Assembly (NCBI GenBank): GCA_900604495.1
Contig: UWOR01000015.1
Coordinates: 1 to 64,000, forward strand
Direction: 5' to 3'
DNA: 64,000 nt
Source of the DNA: Desulfovibrio sp. Marseille-P6017
Lineage (GTDB): Bacteria; Bacillota_A; Clostridia; Peptostreptococcales; Peptostreptococcaceae
The notes under the pieces were generated by a model that was given only the letters and a program-made list of their open reading frames with translations, searched no databases and was not told the DNA's origin. Position 1 is the stretch's first letter. Every line of letters starts with the position of its first letter. Shown here in pieces: positions 18,895-26,094 of the stretch. A program made the translations under genes and the position numbers.

Positions 18895-18975
18895 ACGTTT
18901 AAACTAATAATTTTATATATTTTTTAATAAAAAGTCAATAGTATTTTTTAAGAATACAGTATAATATTGTTTTTT

Positions 18976-19836
18976 TTAGTATAAAATTGTTTTTGGCATA
19001 GCCCATCTAAATTTTCCTCTTGTTTCTGAACCACCAATTCCTTTATATCCAGTGACTGTCTGTTCTATAACTTCATCGATTGGTACAACAACATCTATTC
19101 TAGAGCAGGCTATTTTTTCTACTATAAATACTGGGTCTAGAGCATGAATCATTATTCTACCTGGTGAACTTGCATAGTTAGCACCTGATTTTATTATTTG
19201 TTCATAATTTGACTGACACGCTCCTGCAAATATTACAAGATTATCCACATTTGGTTCCCACTTTCTGGCTTCTTTAACAGCTTTTATAAAGTTTAATGAA
19301 TTTCTATAATTACTTAAGTCCTTTATATTTCCTTTTTTTGATGTAAGTGCATCGTGACCTGTAATTACCAATATATCTGGATTATGCTTTTCTAAAAGAC
19401 TTCTTACTTCTTTATATTGGTTTGCTTCAGATATAGAAACTCCAACAGCTGGTATTCCTAATTGAGTGTATACATCTAGGCATATCTTTAAATATTCTTT
19501 ATCTCCATCTATTTGAAGTACTTTACCTGGCATTCCATACATATTAGTATTTGATTGAGCTTTTGGTAATCCCCTCATATTTTTCTTTTGTCTTTCTCTA
19601 GCCTTTTTCACTGATCTATATAATAAATTTTCTACATTTCTATCTATTAAAATATCATTCATATCAGGCATCTGTACAATTTCTAGATCTTCTAAATATG
19701 CATCTGCTAAAACCCTAAATGCAACCCCTTTTAATACAGCTATTTTTTTATTATTTTCATCTATATTAAACCCAACTATCTTAAATATAATATCTTTATT
19801 ATATGACTTTCTCGCTACTATATCCCCTATTTTCAT
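18976..19836 (-). CDS. yabG: sporulation-specific protease YabG
   Basis: Cysteine-type protease that processes spore coat and cortex-related proteins in sporulating Firmicutes. The 286-aa protein opens MKIGDIVARKSYNKDIIFK and contains ILVITGHDALTSKKG and the conserved FAGACQSNYEQIIKSGANYA, followed by SSPGRIMIHALDP. The start is ATG 19836 after GGGAGG; an in-frame TTG at 19854 lies before the Shine-Dalgarno. It sits upstream of veg, as in many Bacillota. A sigma-K-like promoter is visible at 19869-19896. Confidence 0.95.
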   Translation of the reverse strand: MKIGDIVARKSYNKDIIFKIVGFNIDENNKKIAVLKGVAFRVLADAYLEDLEIVQMPDMNDILIDRNVENLLYRSVKKARERQKKNMRGLPKAQSNTNMYGMPGKVLQIDGDKEYLKICLDVYTQLGIPAVGVSISEANQYKEVRSLLEKHNPDILVITGHDALTSKKGNIKDLSNYRNSLNFIKAVKEARKWEPNVDNLVIFAGACQSNYEQIIKSGANYASSPGRIMIHALDPVFIVEKIACSRIDVVVPIDEVIEQTVTGYKGIGGSETRGKFRWAMPKTILY

Positions 19837-19868
19837 GACTGTCCTCCCAAGCAAAATTTATCTTACTT

Positions 19869-19896
19869 TATAATATGTCCATCAATGTTTTTTGTT
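19869..19896 (-). promoter_or_regulatory. putative sigma-K promoter of yabG
   Basis: On the minus strand: AACA (19893-19896), a 15-nt spacer, CATATTATA (19869-19877), matching CATANNNTA. YabG is under sigma-K in B. subtilis. Sigma-E has a similar -10, so the assignment is not exclusive. Confidence 0.5.
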
Positions 19897-20008
19897 CCTT
19901 ATTGATGAATATAAAACATTTTATTGTTGAAAAATAGAAAATATGGTGATAACATATTTTGAAACCAATACTTATAAAAATAAGTAATTATCTATTTGGG
20001 GTGATAAT

Positions 20009-20911
20009 ATGACTGACAGAGAAAAAGAAATTTTAAGTATCTTAAAAAAAAATCCATTAATATCTCAAAAAGAACTTGCATCCATACTTTCTATAACTAG
20101 GTCTTCCGTTGCTGTACATATAACAAATCTCATGAAAAAGGGTTACATTAAGGGAAAAGGATACATAATAAAAAAAGAAAACTATATCACTATAATTGGA
20201 GGTTCTAGTATAGATATTGAAGGGATGTCAAACAATAAACTAGTAATGTTTGATTCGAATCCTGGAAAGATAAACCTATCTGTAGGTGGCGCTGGTATGA
20301 ATTTAGCTGAATATATTCGTAAATTAGGATTTAATACAAAACTTATATCTGCAATTGGAAATGATTTGTATGGTAATACAATTTTATCAGAGTGTAAAAG
20401 TTATGGTATAGATGTAGATGATTGCTATATATCAAGTGATGATTCAACATCAATATATATATCAATATTCAATAATTTAAATGATATGCAACTTGCTATA
20501 TCTCATATGGATATTACAGAGAAAATCGATGTTAATTTTATTAATTCAAAGCATTCAGCTATAAGCGATTCTATTGCTATTATACTAGATACAAATTTAC
20601 CAGAAAAAACTATAGACTTTATAACAAAATTCTACTCTCATATTCCAATTTTAATAGACACTGTATCTTCTTCAAAGTGTATTAAAGTTAAAAATATGGT
20701 TGAAAGATTTGATTTTATAAAATTAAGTCAAAGTGAAGCTGAGATACTATCAGATATAAAAATTTATAATGAAGATGATATATCTAGATGTTGCAACTAT
20801 TTTTTAAATAAAGGAGTAAAGCGTGTATTTATAAAAATAGGAAAAGATAAATTTATTTCATCGGATGGAATTAACTTAGAAGAAACATTAAAGGAGCTAT
20901 CATTATGTTAG
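20009..20911 (+). CDS. winged-helix/PfkB protein related to pseudouridine kinase, lacking the catalytic C-terminus
   Basis: Residues 1-55 form a winged helix (EKEILSILKKNPLISQKELA, TRSSVAVHITNLMKKGYIKG), followed by a PfkB-fold domain with FDSNPGKINLSVGGAGMNLA, the substrate-side motif of pseudouridine kinases (usually GGVGRNIAE). The ORF ends at residue 300, just after FIKIGKDKFISSDG. Intact family members continue about 65-75 residues with the GAGD motif that holds the catalytic Asp, as in the gene at 33984-34943. The end overlaps the next gene by 7 nt. It is probably not an active kinase, and a sensor-regulator role is inference. Confidence 0.75.
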   Translation: MTDREKEILSILKKNPLISQKELASILSITRSSVAVHITNLMKKGYIKGKGYIIKKENYITIIGGSSIDIEGMSNNKLVMFDSNPGKINLSVGGAGMNLAEYIRKLGFNTKLISAIGNDLYGNTILSECKSYGIDVDDCYISSDDSTSIYISIFNNLNDMQLAISHMDITEKIDVNFINSKHSAISDSIAIILDTNLPEKTIDFITKFYSHIPILIDTVSSSKCIKVKNMVERFDFIKLSQSEAEILSDIKIYNEDDISRCCNYFLNKGVKRVFIKIGKDKFISSDGINLEETLKELSLC

Positions 20912-21660
20912 AAAAATATTTAAACATACATCCTGAAGTTCAAAAATCAATCTCTTTTGGCTACCCAGTTGTAGCCTTAGAGTCTCATTCAATCATCAAT
21001 ACTACTAATTACCCTAAGAATATAGAAGTTTCAAATAAAATTTGTGAAATTATAAGAAATAATGGGGCTATACCTGCTACAACTGCAATTATAAATGGAA
21101 TATTAAAAGTTGGACTTACTGAAGAAGAACTTAATATTTTATTAACTAACAGTAAAACTCAATCAGCAAGTATAACTGATTTACCATTTGCTATATCTCA
21201 TAGTTTAACATGTACTACAACACTATCTTCTGCTATAACAATAGCTAACCTAGCAAATATAAATGTACTTCTTACTAATAAGATAAATGGAATTTTTAAA
21301 ACAAACTATAATCAGATACAAGTTCCATCTGATTTACAAAAACTATGTTCTAATGAAATTTTTATTATATCTAATAAAGTAAACACTGATATGGATTTAG
21401 ACATTACATTAAATTACTTAGAGTCTCACAATATAATAGTTTTAAATAACAAAGCTGCAAAATATAAAATAAATTCTACATCTGAAATTTCAAAAATTTT
21501 TAAAATAAAAAAGGACTTAAATCTTGATGGTGGTTTTTTGATAATAAATTCAAATCTTATTGTAGACAGCGATGAAAATTCCCACATAAAACAACTTTAT
21601 ATTAATGCTGAATTAGCCTCTAAAATTGCTAGAGATATTTCACTTATATGCAAAAACTAA
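20905..21660 (+). CDS. degenerate pseudouridine-5'-phosphate glycosidase (PsuG) homologue
   Basis: The 251-aa protein aligns by eye to PsuG (about 305 aa) over PVVALES, NNGAIPATTAIINGILKVGL, DLPFAISHSL, SDLQKL and ITLNYLES. The Glu of VALES remains. Other key sites are changed: HGMPYP is NTTNYP, GGIGGVHRG is NKINGIFKT, and the Schiff-base Lys of CAGAKS appears to be Asn in SNKVNT. About 50 residues near the C-terminus are also missing. AAGGAG precedes the ATG, the frame is open, and the ORF overlaps the HTH/PfkB gene. A catalytically dead partner is likely; slow decay is the alternative. Confidence 0.75.
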   Translation: MLEKYLNIHPEVQKSISFGYPVVALESHSIINTTNYPKNIEVSNKICEIIRNNGAIPATTAIINGILKVGLTEEELNILLTNSKTQSASITDLPFAISHSLTCTTTLSSAITIANLANINVLLTNKINGIFKTNYNQIQVPSDLQKLCSNEIFIISNKVNTDMDLDITLNYLESHNIIVLNNKAAKYKINSTSEISKIFKIKKDLNLDGGFLIINSNLIVDSDENSHIKQLYINAELASKIARDISLICKN

Positions 21661-21723
21661 AAGGGTACTTCTCAGTTGAATTACTAAGATATTATTTCTT
21701 AATACTTCAATGAGAATACCCTT
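21661..21723. terminator. bidirectional terminator between convergent genes
   Basis: AAGGGTA/TACCCTT, TTCTCA/TGAGAA and TTGAA/TTCAA make a long hairpin with T-rich tails in both directions. It separates the PsuG-like gene from the SEC-C gene. Confidence 0.75.
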
Positions 21724-21744
21724 ATTTATTCCATTATATTCAAA

Positions 21745-22242
21745 TTATTTTCCACAACACTTCTTATATTTTTTACCACTTCCACATGGACAAGCATCGT
21801 TTCTTCCTACTTTGTCTTCTTTAACTATAGTCTTAGAGTTTTTGAAAGCCTTAGTTAATTCTTTTCTCTTCTCTACAGATAATATTCCTTCCCAACCTGG
21901 TAAAGTATGTAACCAGTGTGCTTCTACAGCTACCATGTTGTAGAATAATTTTTCGAAATCTATTTTAACAGTAACCTTAGTGTCAGCTTCTATAGATTCT
22001 AAATCTATATCTTCTTGTAAGCTTTCACTTATTCCATCTAAGAATCCCATTATGTATTCATTTGAAGTATTGAATTTTTCAGCTAACTCAGCTACAGTTC
22101 CTTCTAATACTTCTATTTTGTCGTTTAATATTTCATTGTATATAGTTGTCTCTACCTTTAAGTACTCTTCCCAGAACTTTATTTCAGCTTCTTGGCTGTC
22201 ATGGTTTTCACTTAAAGATCTCCATTCAGTAAATAAACTCAT
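21745..22242 (-). CDS. SEC-C motif protein
   Basis: A 165-aa protein with an N-terminal helical region and a C-terminal SEC-C zinc motif, [20 protein letters not shown], with the CxC and CC ligands intact. The same motif ends SecA and many stand-alone proteins. Its metal-binding role is known, but the function of this family is not. AGGAGGATT precedes the ATG. The usual Pro between the Asp and first Cys (NDPCPC) is Ala here. It is alone on its transcript as far as can be seen. Confidence 0.8.
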   Translation of the reverse strand: MSLFTEWRSLSENHDSQEAEIKFWEEYLKVETTIYNEILNDKIEVLEGTVAELAEKFNTSNEYIMGFLDGISESLQEDIDLESIEADTKVTVKIDFEKLFYNMVAVEAHWLHTLPGWEGILSVEKRKELTKAFKNSKTIVKEDKVGRNDACPCGSGKKYKKCCGK

Positions 22243-22325
22243 GTTTGAATCCTCCTAAAATTTATCTCTTTTTTATAATATAAATTACTTAAATTTCTAA
22301 CTTATACTATAGTATAAATAATTAA

Positions 22326-23033
22326 CTATTCTATTATATCATAATTAAATAATTCTTTTAATACTTTTATAGCATAGTCTTGCTCTATAAAGTAAGGACT
22401 GGTAGCTATGGTTATAACTTTCGCACCTTTTATAAGGTCTTTTATTTTATTTAACCTTAAGTCATAAGGTATATAATCCATATCTTTTGAGAATATATCT
22501 AAATCTATATCTAGTATATATTCTCCATCTATATTTATATCAAATCCATATGAACTATCTATTATTATAACCTCAGAAAAAATACCATATTTTAAAGCCG
22601 GCTTTATAAAGTTACCCACATTTAAAACTTTATTTGTATATCTAAATACATCTTTCATATTATATAAATCTACATCATAATTTATAGGTTCTCTCATATC
22701 CTTATGTTGATCTACATGAATTAATTTGCATCCCTTAGTAAAATGATTTAGATTAAGACTTTTCATCCAAAAATAAAGTGCATGATTGTGATTATCAAAA
22801 ACATATACATCCTTATCACCTATATTACAGTGAACCATGTTTTTTAAGCCTTTAGCCTTTATTTCATTACCTTCATCAATCTCATTAAATACAATATTTT
22901 CACCTAAAACAACATCATTTAAAGTTCCTTTTATTAGTTTTGGAATAAATATCTTCTTATTTTCTCTTTCATCATAAGAAAAAACATTGTTTCCAACAGG
23001 TTCTTCAATATAAAATCCCACATAATTATTCAT
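22326..23033 (-). CDS. UPF0489 family protein
   Basis: A 235-aa cytoplasmic protein. The motifs DNHNHALYFWMKS (about residue 80), LIHVDQHKDMREP (about 105) and LDIDLDIFSKDMDY (about 180) resemble UPF0489 proteins, where His and Asp residues arranged like an arginase metal site are conserved. The biochemical role is unknown. A perfect 31-nt palindrome lies about 40 nt upstream of the start codon. The Shine-Dalgarno is weak (GAGGAAT). Confidence 0.6.
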   Translation of the reverse strand: MNNYVGFYIEEPVGNNVFSYDERENKKIFIPKLIKGTLNDVVLGENIVFNEIDEGNEIKAKGLKNMVHCNIGDKDVYVFDNHNHALYFWMKSLNLNHFTKGCKLIHVDQHKDMREPINYDVDLYNMKDVFRYTNKVLNVGNFIKPALKYGIFSEVIIIDSSYGFDINIDGEYILDIDLDIFSKDMDYIPYDLRLNKIKDLIKGAKVITIATSPYFIEQDYAIKVLKELFNYDIIE

Positions 23034-23072
23034 ACTTAATTCCTCATTTACATACTAAAGTTTTTATTATTT

Positions 23073-23103
23073 GATTAAACTATTATACTATAATAGTTTA
23101 ATC
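23073..23103. repeat. perfect inverted repeat, 15-nt arms
   Basis: GATTAAACTATTATA is followed by one base and then its exact reverse complement. It lies about 40 nt upstream of the UPF0489 start codon. No T tract follows, so an operator seems likelier than a terminator. Confidence 0.7.
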
Positions 23104-23199
23104 AATATTTATATTACTTATCAAATATATTATTATTTTTAAACTTCATATCTTAAAATAAAAATAGAGCATCTATAAAGTTTATTTTTAAATATATAA

Positions 23200-23233
23200 A
23201 CATAAAGACAGAATAATTATTCTGTCTTTATGT
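23200..23233. terminator. terminator after the RluA-family gene
   Basis: A perfect 34-nt palindrome with arms ACATAAAGACAGAATAA. The minus-strand tail is T-rich, about 30 nt after the pseudouridine synthase stop. Confidence 0.75.
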
Positions 23234-23263
23234 AGTACACAAAATAAATTTTATAAAGCCCTT

Positions 23264-23935
23264 TTATTTATCAAACAAATTCCATGGAAGTTCTTTTGGT
23301 GGCTCACAAATAAACTCCATTTTTTCTTTTGTTGTAGGATGATCTATTTCTATTTTATAAGACCATAGTGCAATTTGTTGCCCAATTTTATTTACATTTT
23401 GACCATATCTTTGATCCCCAAATAAAGGATGTTTCCTACTTGCAAATTGAACTCTTATTTGATGTGGTCTTCCAGTTTTCAAATCTATTTGAACCAAACT
23501 AAAATTATTTTTAACTTGTAAAGTCTCATAATTTAATTCAGCATTTTTAGAATCTTTATGATTCTTATTTACAACACTGACCATATTAGTTTTTTTATTT
23601 TTATAAAGATAATCTTTTAAAGTATCTTCTTTTTTATTCATAGCTCCATGTATAACAGCTCTATATGTTTTTTTAAAACTTTTGTTTCTAACTTGTTCTG
23701 ATAATCTAGATGCTGCTTTTGAAGTTTTAGCAAATACCATTACTCCACCTACTGGTCTATCCAATCTATGTACTAATCCAATAAACACATTTCCTGGTTT
23801 ATTATATTTTTCCTTTACATAGTTTTTAAGAAGGTTAACCATATCCTTATCATTAGTGTCATCACCTTGTGATAGTATATTCACAGGCTTTTCTACAACT
23901 AATAGATGGTTATCTTCATATATAACTTTTACCAT
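23264..23935 (-). CDS. RluA family RNA pseudouridine synthase
   Basis: Isomerises uridine to pseudouridine in RNA. The catalytic Asp lies in VHRLDRPVGGVMVFAKT (about residue 55). KTYRAVIHG and LKTGRPHQIRVQFASRKHPL are the other family motifs. At 223 aa there is no N-terminal S4 domain, so it is a short member; the target RNA cannot be inferred. The start codon overlaps the stop of the methyltransferase gene by one base (TAATG), which implies translational coupling. Confidence 0.92.
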   Translation of the reverse strand: MVKVIYEDNHLLVVEKPVNILSQGDDTNDKDMVNLLKNYVKEKYNKPGNVFIGLVHRLDRPVGGVMVFAKTSKAASRLSEQVRNKSFKKTYRAVIHGAMNKKEDTLKDYLYKNKKTNMVSVVNKNHKDSKNAELNYETLQVKNNFSLVQIDLKTGRPHQIRVQFASRKHPLFGDQRYGQNVNKIGQQIALWSYKIEIDHPTTKEKMEFICEPPKELPWNLFDK

Positions 23936-24807
23936 TACTTACTCTCCCATCTTCCAAATATACCACATGGAAGAACTTTTCCATCTCTTGATGTTGGTAT
24001 TCCTATTTCTCCACCATATATATTACCACCCTTAGCTTTTCTAGCTACTGTAGCATCTAGTATATGTTCTAATATTATTGGAGATAAACCTGTTGTATAT
24101 GAGTTTATCAAGAAGAATAAAGGATTATCTGATAATACCTTAGTACATAAATCTACTAATCCATATAATTTTTCTTCTATTTGCCATACTTCTCCCTTAG
24201 GTCCTCTTCCATAAGATGGAGGATCCATTATTATAGCATCGTATTTATTACCTCTTCTTATTTCTCTTTCCACAAATTTAACAACATCATCTACTATAAA
24301 TCTTACTTTTCTATCTCCAAGTCCTGATGTGTGTAAGTTTTCCTTCGCCCAAGTAACCATACCTTTAGATGCATCTACATGACAAACTTCAGCTCCTGCA
24401 GCTGCACATGCAACTGTAGCTCCTCCTGTATATGCAAAAAGATTTAATACCTTTATAGGTCTTCCAGCATTTTTTATCTTTTCCATAGACCAATCCCAGT
24501 TAGCTGCTTGCTCTGGGAATAAACCTGTATGTTTGAATCCTGTTGGGCTTATATTAAATTTTAAATTTTTATAACTGATAGTCCACTTTTCAGGATATTT
24601 CTTTTTAGTTTCCCAGTGTCCTCCACCTCTTTCACTTCTGTGGTAATGACCGTGTGGATTTTTCCATAACCCACTTTCATTTCTAATCGGCCACATAACT
24701 TGAGGATCTGGTCTTCTTAATACTATATTACCCCAACGCTCTAATTTCTCTCCGTTACCCATATCTATAAGTTCATAATCTTTCCATTTATCTGCTAATA
24801 TTAACAT
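23935..24807 (-). CDS. SAM-dependent rRNA methyltransferase, RlmI/RlmK-like
   Basis: The 290-aa class I methyltransferase has the SAM loop VLNLFAYTGGATVACAAAGA (about residue 125) and the catalytic-side motif IIMDPPSYGRGPKGEVW (about 210), typical of RlmI-type m5C and RlmK-type enzymes. The N-terminal PUA domain of RlmI is not evident. It likely modifies rRNA, but the target base is not predictable. AGGAGGAAT precedes the ATG. It is coupled to the downstream pseudouridine synthase, so the pair is an RNA modification operon. Confidence 0.85.
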   Translation of the reverse strand: MLILADKWKDYELIDMGNGEKLERWGNIVLRRPDPQVMWPIRNESGLWKNPHGHYHRSERGGGHWETKKKYPEKWTISYKNLKFNISPTGFKHTGLFPEQAANWDWSMEKIKNAGRPIKVLNLFAYTGGATVACAAAGAEVCHVDASKGMVTWAKENLHTSGLGDRKVRFIVDDVVKFVEREIRRGNKYDAIIMDPPSYGRGPKGEVWQIEEKLYGLVDLCTKVLSDNPLFFLINSYTTGLSPIILEHILDATVARKAKGGNIYGGEIGIPTSRDGKVLPCGIFGRWESK

Positions 24808-25003
24808 TATATTCCTCCTGTCAAAAATTCTTTTTAATCTTCTGTATTATACCATATTTAGTTATATTTTCGCTCTTTTAAATAGTTTATATACTTTCAT
24901 TTGCTTTCTTACAAACATTATTTTATTTATTTTATTATTAATAATTTAAATTTTCATCGCATATTATATTGTAATTGATAATCTAAATAAAGGGGGATTC
25001 TTT

Positions 25004-25732
25004 GTGTCTAATTCTCAACCCGCAAGTAATTGTCTGTATAATCTTATTTATACTGATTTCAATGAAGAGTTTTCTAGAGGCTCTACTTTTCACTACAATA
25101 TTCAATATCCAGCTTTCTTTAATTTTAATACCGGATATTTCTTCGCAAATCCATCTATATTAAATAATATAAGTAATCTTATAAAAGAAGATGTTAATGA
25201 TTTTAGAGATGGCCTTGCAAAAGAAGAACAGGATTATAACTCAACTGTAGCTGATAATAAACCTGAAGAAAAAAGAATTTATAGCGCATTTTCTAATTTT
25301 GCAGTTACCTTTAATAAAAATCATTTGCTTAGTGTTATTATCAATGTATTAGGATTTTCCGGAAATAATTTACCTAGGTACGATACATTGTATAACTATA
25401 ATTATGATTTACTTACTGGAAATAAAATCGCTTTAAAAGATATATTTAATCCAGGTGTAGATTATATAAAAGTTATTACTGACTATGTAAATTATAAAAT
25501 AAACCAGAATAAAGATTTATACTTTGAGAATGTTGAATTTTTTATTACTGATGATCAAGCTTTTTATCTTGAAAATGATGGGTTAGTAGTGTATTTTGAT
25601 GCTGGTCAACTTGCAAAGGAAGAGTTTGGAACTTCTAAATTTAAATTAACATTTAGTAAATTTGCTCCATATATACATCCTAGATTCTATTGTGAAGGTA
25701 CAAATCTCAAAAGAAGAATTTATAGGAGATAA
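25004..25732 (+). CDS. DUF3298 (RsiV-like) domain protein without signal peptide
   Basis: A 242-aa protein starting at GTG, 8 nt after AAAGGGGG. A DUF4163/DUF3298-type architecture is suggested: an N-terminal strand-rich segment, a central IYSAFSNFAVTFNKNHLLSV, and a C-terminal LKDIFNPGVDYIKVITDYVN followed by FYLENDGLVVYFD. In exported relatives such as RsiV this region binds lysozyme or other ligands. No signal peptide or membrane anchor is seen, so it is probably intracellular or spore-associated. It ends at a clear terminator and stands alone. Confidence 0.65.
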   Translation: MSNSQPASNCLYNLIYTDFNEEFSRGSTFHYNIQYPAFFNFNTGYFFANPSILNNISNLIKEDVNDFRDGLAKEEQDYNSTVADNKPEEKRIYSAFSNFAVTFNKNHLLSVIINVLGFSGNNLPRYDTLYNYNYDLLTGNKIALKDIFNPGVDYIKVITDYVNYKINQNKDLYFENVEFFITDDQAFYLENDGLVVYFDAGQLAKEEFGTSKFKLTFSKFAPYIHPRFYCEGTNLKRRIYRR

Positions 25733-25758
25733 AAATTTAGTCTATTTATATAAGTTAA

Positions 25759-25816
25759 CCTAAAGACTGTAAGCTATAAAATAATTAATAGCTTATAGTC
25801 TTTAGGTATATTTTTT
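25759..25816 (+). terminator. intrinsic terminator after the DUF3298 gene
   Basis: CCTAAAGACT and AGTCTTTAGG, with inner TAAGCTAT/ATAGCTTA, form a stem followed by TATATTTTTT on the plus strand. Confidence 0.9.
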
Positions 25817-25863
25817 CTATTTATGTCCATAATTTAGATAAATATATTCTAGGGGGTATAAAT

Positions 25864-26049
25864 ATGATTGAATTAAATAGACAAAGTATAGTTGAAGGAA
25901 TACTTGAATTACAAAGAGAAGAAGAATTTAAATTAAAAAGTGCTTTAAAATCAATAAAGCTTATATTAGACGAAGATGGAATTTCAGATTTTGATAAATT
26001 AAAATATATAAATTCTCAACTTAGAGATATAATAATGCTTAATATATAA
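25864..26049 (+). CDS. small hypothetical protein, 61 aa
   Basis: I do not recognise it. CTAGGGGG precedes the ATG at a good distance, and it has its own terminator, so it is probably real. The sequence is strongly helical and charged (ELQREEEFKLKSALKSIKLI) with no membrane segment. It lies between the DUF3298 gene and the convergent carB gene. Confidence 0.6.
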   Translation: MIELNRQSIVEGILELQREEEFKLKSALKSIKLILDEDGISDFDKLKYINSQLRDIIMLNI

Positions 26050-26082
26050 AATGGCTACCTCATACTTAAGGTAGCTATTTTA
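26047..26082. terminator. bidirectional terminator between the 61-aa gene and carB
   Basis: AAAAT.GCTACCT and AGGTAGC.ATTTT pair around an 8-nt loop. The position ends both convergent transcripts. Confidence 0.8.
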
Positions 26083-26094
26083 TATATCTAATAT

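Noticed and set aside
18846..18904. Invertible promoter switch at veg
   Set aside because: The inverted repeats are only about 33 nt apart, too close for known recombinase-driven inversion, and no recombinase is nearby. Kept only as an operator-like finding.
20252..20265. Sequence GATTCGAATCC resembling a tRNA T-arm
   Set aside because: It lies inside the PfkB-like coding frame (FDSNPG) and no acceptor or anticodon stem surrounds it.
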